Source of the DNA: Plotosus lineatus | Taxonomy: Eukaryota; Chordata; Actinopteri; Siluriformes; Plotosidae | Reading direction: 5' to 3' | Assembly (NCBI GenBank): GCA_024760905.1 | Contig: CM045735.1 | Location: forward strand, 8,304,661 to 8,368,660 | DNA length: 64,000 bases | Program-made: the position numbers and the translations under genes | Shown: piece by piece, positions 47,442 through 57,420 of the stretch | Numbering within the stretch: position 1 is the first letter of the stretch | Layout of the letters: each line of letters begins with the position of its first letter | The notes under the pieces: model-generated | Database searches by the model: none | Seen by the model: the letters and a program-made list of their open reading frames with translations, nothing else | Told to the model about the DNA's origin: nothing

Positions 47442-48092
47442 TTATATATAAATGCTGTATCATTAGAAATCTGTGAAGAAATGGCTCACTGCAGGGTGTC
47501 CTGCAATATAAAAATAAATTAATAATAGTGAACAGCACATGCTATCATTTTTATATTAGGACTGAGTGATATATTAATAAATTTTCATGATATAAGTATT
47601 CATATCTTCAGAGAACCGAATATCATGATTTAGTATAAATGTTACCATCGCTTCAGAAATAAACATGTATTTGATGAGGTAAAATGCCACAGTGACCTTT
47701 ATGTAGCGTATAAATATTATACACGTAATACATGTGTATAACAATTGTCGTGTCAGTATTAGTCAGAGATGGAGGAGAAAACACCAGGCCACAGGTGCAA
47801 TACGCAGGGCTTTATTAATTCAAAACTGGAGCAAGTGTCACACAGACAGTAACATACAGAAAGCAAACAAACGTGTGTAGAACTTCAAAAAAAAAAAGGA
47901 GAGAAAACACGGCCCACAGGGTGCAGCGCTGGAGCTCACGATCGAGTGCACGGTGTTGGGCGCATCACGTAATTGTGACGGGGGCTCATTAAACCTGTTG
48001 TAAAAATCAGAAGGCATTCATGTGTCAGTAATTTTATATTTAAATGTCTTTTTTTTTGTGTACACTGTTGATTATTTTGTTCTGTGCTTTAG
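47442..48092. other. fkbp2 intron, no clear element
   Basis: Nothing recognised; the stretch ends with the acceptor TCTGTGCTTTAG at 48081-48092. Confidence 0.5.
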
Positions 48093-48128
48093 GTTATGGT
48101 GACAGAGGTGCACCACCAAAAATTCCAG
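48093..48128 (+). CDS. fkbp2: FKBP2 exon: 36-bp micro-exon
   Basis: This 36-bp exon completes G107 and encodes YGDRGAPPKIP plus the first base of G119. Y108 is the conserved active-site tyrosine of the 80s loop. The donor is GTATGC at 48129. It is too short for most gene finders but is required by the family alignment. Confidence 0.95.
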
Positions 48129-48585
48129 GTATGCATTATAAATTTAAAACAAGTTTAGTATACTGTACACTTAAAAAATATGGTACAATCTGATTGGGTT
48201 ACTATCTTGGGAAGAAAAACAATTAGGCATCTACATTGAGGTGGATGACTCTGAATAGTCCCTTAGGAAAAAAACAATAGGACTATTTAACGATATCCAC
48301 AATGCCACAGCTGGATAATTATTTAGTGTATATACACTATACGGAAACATCTGTCCCACATAGACATTTTTTTATGGTGTTTTACATTCGAAATTAATTT
48401 GAGCATTATCCTCAAGTTTCATAAATGGAAAAATGTTCATAAATACTGTATATTCTACACGGGGATGGCATGATCTTATTGGTCCAGTATCTCAGGAATA
48501 AAAATCAGTTGTCTGAGTGGACCGTGACTGCCTCATTTATTAAAGACTTAATAGGAAATAAAGGTCTGTAATTCAAGATCATGTA

Positions 48586-50123
48586 CTGGTCCTTCTAAAA
48601 AAACTTAGCATATTGTGATAACGTTCATTATTTTCTGTAATGTACTGATAAAAATTAAACTTTCATATATTTTAGATTCATTGCACACCAACTGAAATAT
48701 TTCAGGTCTTTTATTGTTTTAATACTGATGATTTTGGCATACAGCTCATGAAAACCCAAAATTCATATCTCAAAAAATGAGCATATCATGTTCAGGTAGT
48801 CTAAACGAGCTATTAACCGAATCATCTGAATCAACCAATTAACTCTAAACACCTGCAAAAGATTCCTGAGGCTTTTAAAAACTCCCAGCCTGGTTCATTA
48901 CTCAAAACCAAAATCATGGGTAAGACTGCCGACCTGACTGCTGTCCAGAAGGACATCATTGACACCCTCAAGCAAGAGGGTAAGACACAGAAAGAAATCT
49001 CTGAGCGAATAGGCTGTTCCCAGAGTGCTCGATCAAGCCACCTCAGTGGGACGTCTGTGGGAAGGAAAAAGTGTGGCAGAAAACGCTGCACAACTGGAAG
49101 AGGTGACCGGACCCTGAGGAAGATTGTGGAGAAGGGCCGATTCCAGACCTTGGGGGACCTGTGGAAGCAGTGGACTGAGTCTGGAGGAGAAACATCCAGA
49201 GCCACCGTGTGCAGGAAATGGGCTACAGGTGCCGCATTCCCCAGGTCAAGCCACTTTTGAACCAGAAACAGAGGTAGAAGAAAGTACTTTTTTGGATGAA
49301 AGCAAATTTTGCATGTCATTGGGAAATCCAGGTGCCAGAGTCTGGAGGAAGACTGGGGAGAAGGAAATGCCAAAATGCCTGAAGTCCAGTGTCAAGTCCC
49401 CACAGTCAGTGATGGTCTGGGGTGCCATGTCAGTTGCTGGTGTTGGTCCACTGTGTTTTATCAAGGGCGGGGTCAATGCAGTTAGCTATCAGGAGATTTT
49501 GGAGCACTTCATGCTTCCATCTGCTGAAAAGCTTTATGGAGATGAAGATTCATTTTTCAGCACGACCTGGCACCTGCTCACAGTGCCAAAACCACTGCTA
49601 AATGGTTTACTGACCATGGTATTACTGTGCTCAATTGGCCTGCCAACTCTCCTGACCTGAAGCCCATAGAGAATCTGTGGGATATTGTGAAGAGAAAGTT
49701 GAGAGACACCAGACCCAACACTGTGGATGAGCTTAAGGCCGCTATCGAAGCATCCTGGGCCTCCGTAACACCTCAGCAGTGCCACAGGCTGATTGCCTCC
49801 ATGCCACGCCGCATTGAAGCAGTCATTTCTGCAAAAGGATTCCCGACCAAGTATTGAGTGCAGAACTGAACATAATTATTTGAAGGTTGACTTTTTTTGT
49901 ATTAAAAGCACTTTTTATTGGTCGGATGAAATATGATAATTTTTTGTGATAGATTTTTGTTTTTTCTTTACTTTTTTGCCAAAATTATCAATATTAATAA
50001 AAGGCTTGAACTACTTCAGTTGTGTGTAATCAATCTAAAATATATGAAAGTCTAATGTTTATCAGTACATTACAGAAAATAATGAACTTGATCACAATAT
50101 GCTAATTTTTTGAGAAGGACTAG
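48586..50123 (+). mobile_element. Tc1-like transposon, CTAGTCCTTCT family, copy 1
   Basis: The ends are CTGGTCCTTCTAAAAAAACT and the reverse complement of TTTTTTGAGAAGGACTAG, flanked by TA (48584-48585, 50124-50125). It is 1538 bp. The long inverted repeats share GCATATTGTGATAA. It lies in the last fkbp2 intron in the same orientation as the gene. Confidence 0.9.
48916..49857 (+). pseudogene. Tc1-like transposase, copy 1, broken
   Basis: The first frame (48916-49260) has the helix-turn-helix region: GKTADLTAVQKDIIDTLKQE, GKTQKEISERIGCSQSA. The core follows in shifted frames: GNPGARVWRKTGEKEMPKCL, VMVWGAMSVAGVGPLCF, and WPANSPDLKPIENLWDIVKR with the terminal glutamate of a DD34E enzyme (in N-L-W context). 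About 45 bp present in copy 2 near 55585 are missing near 49278, and a shift near 49545 disrupts the second aspartate region. Confidence 0.88.
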
Positions 50124-50194
50124 TATTTGTAACACTGTATACAACATCCAGCATGATGTTCCCTATTTTTTTTAATACCTTTATCGTCTACCAG

Positions 50195-50256
50195 GTGGTG
50201 CCACACTCATCTTTGAAGTCGAACTGTTGAGCATCGAAAGAAGATCTGATTTATAA
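50195..50256 (+). CDS. fkbp2: FKBP2 last exon
   Basis: The exon completes G119, encodes GATLIFEVELLSIERRSDL and stops at TAA (50254-50256). F125 is the last active-site residue of the FKBP fold. The terminal tetrapeptide RSDL fits a KDEL-like ER retrieval signal (human FKBP2 ends RTEL as I recall). The acceptor is CTACCAG. It is separated from the previous exon by the 2-kb intron holding Tc1 copy 1. The whole gene is in frame with no internal stop. Confidence 0.96.
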
Positions 50257-50301
50257 TGTGAGGAATAACTGTGCTGTAAAAAAAAAAAAAAAAAAGCTTC
50301 T

Positions 50302-50335
<34 letters not shown>

Positions 50336-50451
50336 GCACATGCACTGAGATTAGCCATTCACTGCTCTGGGACTAGCCACAGAAATTTGTTTATCATACA
50401 TGTCAGAGATTTGGGTTAAAAAAAATCCACACACAGATGTACTTCTGGTGA

Positions 50452-50457
50452 AATAAA
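50452..50457 (+). terminator. fkbp2: Poly(A) signal candidate of fkbp2
   Basis: This is the first AATAAA after the fkbp2 stop (196 bp downstream). The stretch between them has only A- and T-runs (50279-50296, 50308-50331). Confidence 0.6.
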
Positions 50458-50495
50458 TGACCAAACAAGTTCCAGAAATGTTTTCAGCACCATTC

Positions 50496-50501
50496 TTTAT
50501 T
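50496..50501 (-). terminator. ppp1r14b: Poly(A) signal candidate of ppp1r14b
   Basis: TTTATT on the plus strand is AATAAA on the minus strand, about 1.04 kb beyond the ppp1r14b stop codon. It lies 38 bp from the fkbp2 signal, so predicted cleavage sites fall in the same small interval. Confidence 0.55.
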
Positions 50502-51539
50502 TTCTTAACAAGCTTACTACACACACTTGGATGTGAGAGTGCATACAGTACAGTTTCATTCCAGCAAACAGGGATTGTGTTTACTTATTGTCCAAAATGT
50601 TCAGAGTTGAATGGTTGAGTTGAATAAAAAGTTTATGTACAAAAAAAAACCAAACTAACCAAAAAAAAAAACCAAGTGTGTCTACTGGGACCTCTTTTTT
50701 TTTTAGCTTTGACCAACATTGTAATATTCAATCTGCATATATGGAGGCTGGTTAAAAGCCAGATGTAACCAAAAAAAAAAAAAAAACACTCAAGGTATTG
50801 CTACAGTTCTGATTTGTTCATCCTAGATATCATTTCCATTTTAAGCATCCAGAAGCAACCTAGAGCACAAAGCAGAGATTCGGTGTTTAGCTTGGTTATG
50901 TTCTAAAATCCTATTCATTGGGGGAAAAAAATCCCGAAAAATTCAAGCACACAAGATAAAGGCCCCAGTTTCCAAGTCATCGTCTCTCCCGCCCCTCCCC
51001 ATTTCACTTCAAAATACATAATCAGAACCCAAAATGCTTCATTAATTTTAAACATCACTCACTGCGTCATCTTTAATAGCTGCCGTAGCCCACCTGAAGA
51101 AAAGTGTTACTTATAAAAGAAGAAAGACAGGTGAGATCTACATGGATGGAAAAAAAAAAGCCATCACCTAATTTTCTATTCAATTACAGATGCACAAAGC
51201 CATGTCGTATGGCACTTAGTGTTTAAGCGTACAAAACTGAAGAACACATCATTCCACAACACGGCCTGGCCCTTACAGTACAATTAAGCTAAAACGGGAC
51301 GCTAGCACACACTCTATGGGAATAATATAGTAAGGAAATACAGTAGTCGTGAAACAAAGTAAGACAGTTGGGATCGATTGATTAACCTGCAGCTGAGATT
51401 GGCTTGGCTGAGCTCCTCGCTCGTCTCCGTTTGACACACTGTTGTGGAGTAGTACGGTCTTTGTGTGTCCTTCTCCACCGTGATCGTTTGGAGGAATAAG
51501 GTAACGGTGGTGGTGTTGATGGAGGAGCTGGTGGGTCGT
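50502..51539 (-). other. ppp1r14b: ppp1r14b 3' untranslated region (predicted)
   Basis: The region downstream of the ppp1r14b stop is free of recognised mobile elements, in contrast to its surroundings, which fits a transcribed 3' UTR. Within it, minus-strand TTTTCTTCAG at about 51095-51104 looks like a splice acceptor, followed by VGYGSY and a stop. Its meaning is unclear. Confidence 0.5.
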
Positions 51540-51623
51540 TCATGGGGTTATATCCCCCTTCTTCTGTGGGGTGTTCAGCTTCTGCATGCCTCGCACCTTC
51601 TCCAACAGGGCAGCCACAAAATC
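51540..51623 (-). CDS. ppp1r14b: PPP1R14B last coding exon
   Basis: On the minus strand the exon follows the acceptor TTCCTCTAG and encodes DFVAALLEKVRGMQKLNTPQ then KKGDITP and stop TGA (51540-51542). The RGMQKL.TPQKK ending is characteristic of the PPP1R14 family and closest to PPP1R14B. The protein is a cytosolic inhibitor of protein phosphatase 1, active when a threonine in its N-terminal part is phosphorylated; that part is not in the window. The extra GDITP after TPQKK makes the tail slightly longer than I recall for human. Confidence 0.93.
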   Translation of the reverse strand, partial: DFVAALLEKVRGMQKLNTPQKKGDITP

Positions 51624-52104
51624 CTAGAGGAACCCAAATGTGGATAAGGTTTTTTTTAAATAAATGAAAAAGTTGTATAAAGCATGTGCAAGCAAGGCAA
51701 ATGTGTTTTTTTTTTTTTTTTTACTTGCGTTGTTCATGTATCAGTTGCCAATACTTGTCAAGGCAATATCCCAGTAAGCAACCCCCCCACTGAAGCCAAA
51801 AATAGGACAAGCATTTCCACCAATTTTCAGGCTTGTGCAGAGGTGTGTAAAGAACATCAGCTGGGTGTGAGTAGGAACTGGGTGTTTGCAGTGGCAGTTA
51901 CAAAAACGGGACAGATGGATGGTGGATTTAGGTGATTCTACACCAAGTAAACCAAAAAACAAGAAAACAGGACAGCAGGAATCTGACAAGATGGAAAAAA
52001 AATAAATAATACACCACCCCCCCTGCTGGCCCTGCTGTAACATGGCATGTCAAAAACAAACAAACAAACATACTATACACATAATGTATATTCCTGGATA
52101 ATGC
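51624..52104. other. ppp1r14b last intron, no clear element
   Basis: Simple T-runs (51706-51722) apart, nothing was recognised. Confidence 0.45.
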
Positions 52105-52420
52105 AGCTGTGCGGGGGTCACAAACAAGTGCCCGCCCTCACGCCGGTCCCAAGCCCAGATAAATGCAGAGGGTTGCGACAGGAAGGGCATCCGGCGTAAA
52201 ACCTTTGCCAAAATGCAAACTGTAAAAACAAAATTTCATACCGGACCGGTCGAGGCCTGGGTTAGCAACGACCGCCAAGCCCAAGACCGCCAGTGCTTTT
52301 AACCAATAGGGTGCTGGTGGAAATTGGACTACTGTTGGTCGAAGAAGAAGAAGTGGGAAGCGTGTCCGTAGGCAGAGAGAGAAGAGGAAAAGCACGAGTT
52401 TAGGACTGAGAGTAGGGACT

Positions 52421-53162
52421 TTGAATGTTGGAACTATGACAGGAAAAGGTAGAGAGCTGGCTGACATGATGCAGAGGAGGAAGGTGGACATACTGTGTGT
52501 TCAGGAGACCAAGTGGAAAGGTAGCAAGGCGAGAAGCTTAGGAGCAGGGTTTAAGCTGTTTTATAATGGTGTGAATGGGAAGAGAAATGGAGTAGGAGTC
52601 ATCTTGAAGGAGAGGTTGGTCAGAAATGTTCTAGAAGTGAAAAGAGTGTCAGACAGTGATGAGTCTCAAGTTAGAAATTGAAGGCGTAATGGTCAATGTT
52701 GTTAGTGCTTATGCCCTACAGGCAGGATGTGAGCTCGAAAGCACACAGGTCGACTACATCTTGTGTAGGCGATGTAATCTGAAGGAAGTCAGTGACTGCA
52801 AAGTAGTAGTTGGTGAGAGTGTTGCCAAACAGCATAGGATGGTGGTGTGCAGGATGCTGATGGTAAGAAAGGTGAAGGCAAAGGCAGAGCAGAAGACAAA
52901 GTGGTGGAAGCTGAAAAAGGAAGAGTGTCGTGTTGTATCCAAGGAGGAGTTGAAACAGGTTTTGGGTGGTCAGGAAGTGCTTCCAGATGACTGCACAACT
53001 ACAGATAATGTGATCAGGGAGACAGGTAGGAGAGTACTTGGCGTGTCCTCTGGAAGGACTGTAAATAAGGAGACTTGGTGGTGGAATGAGGAAGTGCAGG
53101 AGTGTGTACAAAGGAAGAGGTTAGCTAAGAAGAAATGGGACAGAGAGGACCGAAGAGAGTAA
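52421..53162 (+). pseudogene. RTE-like endonuclease and linker, deleted
   Basis: NVGTMTGKGRELADMMQRRK and DILCVQETKWKG are the endonuclease N-terminus. A frameshift near 52665 is followed by NVVSAYALQAGCELE fused to STQVDYILCRRCNLKEVSDC, skipping the middle and most of the catalytic residues. The linker ETWWWNEEVQECVQRKRLAK follows. The protein could not cut DNA. Confidence 0.83.
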
Positions 53163-53455
53163 CAGGAGTACAGGGAGACACAGCGTAAGGTGAAGGTAGC
53201 GTTGGCCAAACAGAGGGTGTATGATGACTTGTATGCTAGGTTGGACAGTAAGGAGGGAGAAAATGATTTATACAGGTTAGCACAGCAGATAAATAGAGAC
53301 GTGCAGCAAGTCAGAGTGATTTTTTAAGACTTTTTTAAGATTTTTTAAGTGATTTTTTAAGGACAGAGTGGAAGATGGAAAGAGTACTTTGAAGAGCTGA
53401 TGAATGAGGAAAATGAGAGGGGAAAAAAAAAAAAAAAAAAAAAAAAGTAGAAGAG

Positions 53456-54325
53456 GTGACTGTTGAGGACCAGGAAGTAGCAAAGATTAGTAAGGGTGAA
53501 GTGAGGAGGACATTGAACAGGATGAAGAATGGAAAGGCAGTTGGTTCTGATGACATACCGGTGGACATATGGAAGTGTCTAGGAGAGGTAGCAGTAGATT
53601 TTCTTACAAGAACATTCAACAAGGTCTTAGAGAGTGAGAGGATGCTGGAGGAATGGAGAAGTGTGCTTGTGCCATTTTTAAGAACAAGGGAGATGTACAG
53701 AGTTGTGGCAACTACAAAGGGGTAAGGTTGATGAGCCATACGATGAAGTTATGGGAAAGAATAGTAGAAGCTAGACTCAGGGTAGAGGTCAGCATTTGTG
53801 AACAACAGTTTGGTTTCGTGCCAAGAAAGAGCACCCACAGATGCAGTGTTTGCTTTGAGAATGTTAATATAGAAGTACAGAGAAGGTCAGAGGGAGCTGC
53901 ATTGTGCCTTTGTGGATCTGGAGAAAGCATATGACAGGGTACCGAGAGAAGAACTGTGGTATTGCATGAGGAAGTCTGGAGTGGCAGAGAAGTATGTTAG
54001 AGTGGTGCAGGACACGTATGAGAGATGTAAGACAGTGGTGAGGTGTGCTGTCGGTGTGACGGACGAGTTCAAGGTGGAGGTGGGACTGCATCAAGGGTCA
54101 GCTCTGAGCCCCTTATTGTTTGCTATGGTGATGGACAGGCTGACAGACGAGGTTAGACAAGAATCTCCATGGACGATGATGTTTGCAGATGACATTGTGA
54201 TCTGTAGTGAGAGCAGAGAACAAGTGCAGGAAAATCTAGAGAGGTGGAGGTATGCCCTGGAAAGGAGAGGAATGAAGGTTAGCCTCAGTAAAACAGAATA
54301 CATGTGTATGAATGACGAACGGTGA
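53456..54325 (+). pseudogene. RTE-like reverse transcriptase, copy D
   Basis: The frames cover EEWRSVLVP and NYKGVRLMSHTMKLWERIVE, then 53912-54325 with DLEKAYDRVPREELWYCMRK, VGLHQGSALSPLLFAMVMDR and an intact FADDIVICSESREQ motif. Frameshifts near 53660, 53840 and 54325 break it. The RT palm itself is the best-preserved piece of any copy in the window. Confidence 0.86.
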
Positions 54326-54940
54326 GGTTACAGGGAGCAGAGAAGGAAGGTGGAGGATTTTAAGTACTTGCACTCAACAATCCAGAGCAATGGAGAGTGT
54401 GGAAAGGGGTGAAGTGTGTGCAGGCAAATTGGAATGGTTGAAGAAAAGTGTCCGGTGTGATGTGTGATCGGAAGGTATTGGCAAGAATGAAAGGAAAAGT
54501 GTACAAGACGGTGTTGAGGCCAGCGATGTTGTATGGTTTAGAAACAGTGCCCTGGGGAAAAGACAGGAGGCGGAGCTGGCGGTAGCAGAGATGGAAATGT
54601 TGAGGTTCTCTTTGGGAGAAACGAGGATGGATAGGATCAGGAATGGGTACATCAGAGGGGACAGCACATGTTAGAGGTTTTGGAGACAAAGTCAGAGAGG
54701 CTAGATTGAGATGGTTTGGACATGTACAGAGGAGGGATAGTGAGTATATTGGTAGTAGGATGCTGAGGTTGGAACTACCAGACAGAAGGCCCAGAGGAAG
54801 ACCAAAGAGGAGATTTATGGATGTGGTGAAGGAGGACATGAAGGTAGTTGGAGTAAGAAGATACAGAGGTTCGGGTGAGATGGAGGCAGATGATTTGCTG
54901 TGACAACCCCTGAAGGCAAAAGCCGAAAGGAAAAGGAGTA

Positions 54941-56488
54941 CTAGTCCTTCTGAAAAAATTAGCATATTGTGATAAAGTTCATTATTTTCTGTAATGTCCT
55001 GATAAACATTAAACTTTCATATATTTTAGATTCATTGCACACCAACTGAAATATTTCAGGTCTTTTATTGTTTTAATTCTGATGATTTTGGCATACAGCT
55101 CATGAAAACCAAAAATTCCTATCTCAAAAAATTAGCATATCATGTTCAGGTAGTCTAAACGAGCTATTAACCTAATCATCTGAATCAACCAATTAACTCT
55201 AAACACCTGCAAAAGATTCCTGAGGCTTTTAAAAACTCCCAGCCTGGTTCATTACTCAAAACCGCAATCATGTGTAAGACTGCCGACCTGACTGCTGTCC
55301 AGAAGGCCATCATTGACACCCTCAAGCAAGAGGGTAAGACACAGAAAGAAATCTCTGAGCGAATAGTTTGTTCCCAGAGTGCTGTATCAAGGCACCTCAG
55401 TGGGACGTCTGTGGGACAGAAAGTGTGGCAGAAACCACTGCACAACCAGAAGAGGTGACTGGACCCTGAGGAAGATTGTGGAGAAGGGCCGATTTCAGAC
55501 CTTGGGGGACCTGTGGAAGCAGTGGACTGGGCTACAGGTGCCGCATTCCCCAGGTCAAGCCACTTTTGAACTAGAAACAGCGGCAGAAGCGGCTGACCTG
55601 GGCTACAGAGAAGCAGCACTGGACTGTTGCTCAGTGGTCCAAAGTACTTTTTTCGGATGAAAGCAAATTTTGCATGTCATTCGGAAATCCAGGTGCCAGA
55701 GTCTGGAGGAAGACTGGGGAGAAGGAAATGCCAAAATGCCTGAAGTCCAGTGTCAAGTACCCACAGTCAGTGATGGTCTGGGGTGCCATGTCAGCTGCTG
55801 GTGTTGGTCCACTGTGTTTTATCAAGGGCAGTGTCAATGCAGCGAGCTATCAGGAGATTTTGGAGCACTTCATGTTTCCATCTGCTGAAAAGCTTTATGG
55901 AGATGATTTCATTTTTCAGCACGACCTGGCACCTGCTCACAGTGCCAAAACCACTGCTAAATGGTTTACTGACCATGGTATTACTGTGCTCAATTGGCCT
56001 GCCAATGCTCCTGACCTGAAGCCCATAGAGAATCTGTGGGATATTGTGAAGAGAAAGTTGAGAGACACCAGACCCAACACTGTGGATGAGCTTAAGGCCG
56101 CTATCGAAGCATCCTGGGCCTCCGTAACACCTCAGCAGTGCCACAGGCTGATTGCCTCCATGCCACGCCACATTGAAGCAGTCATTTCTGCAAAAGGATT
56201 CCCAACCAAGTATTGAGTGCATAACTGAACATAATTATTTGAAGGTTGACTTTTTTTTGTATTAAAAACACTTTTTTATTGGTCGGATGAAATATGCTAA
56301 TTTTTTGAGATAGGAATTTTGAGTTTTCATGAGCTATATGCCAAAATCATCAGTATTAAAACAATAAAAGACCTGAAATATTTCAGTTGGTGTGCAATGA
56401 ATCCAAAATATATGAAAGTCTAATGTTTATCAGTACATTACAGAAAATAATGAACTTTATCACAATATGCTAATTTTTTCAGGACTAG
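54941..56488 (+). mobile_element. Tc1-like transposon, CTAGTCCTTCT family, copy 2
   Basis: The ends are CTAGTCCTTCTGAAAAAATT and the reverse complement of TAATTTTTTCAGGACTAG; the left TA is at 54939-54940, while the right flank reads TGTA. It is about 1.55 kb, same orientation as copy 1, and very similar through its length. It abuts the tail of RTE-like copy D in the ppp1r14b intron. Confidence 0.9.
55270..56216 (+). pseudogene. Tc1-like transposase, copy 2, broken
   Basis: The N-terminal frame (55270-55458) reads TADLTAVQKAIIDTLKQEGK and SQSAVSRHLSGTSVGQK, then shifts. The C-terminal frame (55674-56216, 180 codons) is intact: GNPGARVWRKTGEKEMPKCL, VMVWGAMSAAGVGPLCF, DDFIFQHDLAPAHSAKTTAK, then WPANAPDLKPIENLWDIVKR with the final acidic residue. 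QHDLAPAH carries the second aspartate of the DD34E set. About 43 bp present in copy 1 near 49177 are missing near 55528, which disrupts the middle. Confidence 0.88.
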
Positions 56489-56544
56489 TGTATATATTCC
56501 TGGATCATCTCAAATTTAATGGCGTTCCCTGTCTAATGCCTCTC

Positions 56545-56690
56545 AGCCTTACATACATGTTTTTGGACTGTGGGCGGAACCGGGATACTCCGAGGAAACC
56601 CATGCAAACACAGGGAGAACATGCACGTTCTGCACAGACATGGCCGAAGGCTAGGACTCGATCCCAGGGACAACTACTATACCACCATGT
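56545..56690 (-). mobile_element. SINE family 3/L2-like fragment, reversed
   Basis: ACATGTTTTTGGACTGTGGG, CGAGGAAACCCATGCAAACA, CAGGGAGAACATGCACG and GGACTCGATCCCAGG is the middle and head of the same repeat as at 44385; the tail is lost. Confidence 0.65.
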
Positions 56691-57420
56691 TGCGGTCATT
56701 CTGATTAGGTTCAGCATGAAACTATGGGTGGCAAGGCACCGGCAAAGGATCTCAAGAATATACTTGTGGACAGTCGGAAGATGAATACAAAACAATTCCA
56801 TAGGCTATCGCATGGATAATGTCCATAAAACAAATTGTATAAAATAACATGCTTTAACCATTTTTGGCTGAACACTTTTGTATTTATATGAATTAATACA
56901 GCTAAAAGATATTAACTCCATCCTTGCGCAATGTTGAACATGGGTTTTATTTCACATAAAAAAAACTCCAATCATACTCCATTTAACGAAGAGCAAGTGA
57001 ATCGTTTATCTCGGAGATGGTGGCAGAGGTGTGCGGCTACCAGGGGATGTCGACAATGTTGGAATTCTGGCGAGCTTAAAACAAACCTGAGCAAACCGTC
57101 CCAGCCTACGGACTCATTTGATCCTTCAGTGGGAAGAAAAATAGGGAGGATTTTTCAGTGATAATTCCTGCAGCTGGAAAGATTTGGTAATACTGTACTA
57201 TATAATCTAATCAGTATAAACATCAGGGATATCACAGCAGTCCTAGTATAATCACACAAGTGTGTGTGTAGTGTGATCAGGGACGACTGATGATCACAAT
57301 TCAAACTGTCCACAACACTCCTGCACCACCATCTGAAGGAAATCTTGCAGTTTAATATCCTCCTCTTTTGACTTTCATATCACCCTCTTTAAATGTTAGA
57401 GCTGTACTACTGTATAGGAG
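56691..57420. other. ppp1r14b intron, no clear element
   Basis: No element or exon was recognised. Confidence 0.45.

Larger units (their letters stand above)
52105..54938 (+). mobile_element. RTE-like LINE, copy D, near full length
   Basis: It lies in the last ppp1r14b intron, antisense to the gene. It has the same leader as copy B (CGCCGGTCCCAAGCCC ... GGAAGGGCATCCGGCGTAAA), the endonuclease start (LNVGTMTGKGRELADMMQRR-like), linker, RT and C-terminal regions, and ends GCCGAAAGGAAAAGGAG. About 300 bp of the endonuclease are missing at about 52725 (GCELE joins STQVDYILC). A T-rich direct repeat (about 53320-53360) and an A-run (53429-53447) interrupt it further. A Tc1 element begins 3 bp after its tail. 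Confidence 0.87.

Noticed and set aside
51465..51647. Plus-strand 60-codon frame
   Set aside because: It is antisense to the ppp1r14b last exon, whose minus-strand reading matches the family exactly.
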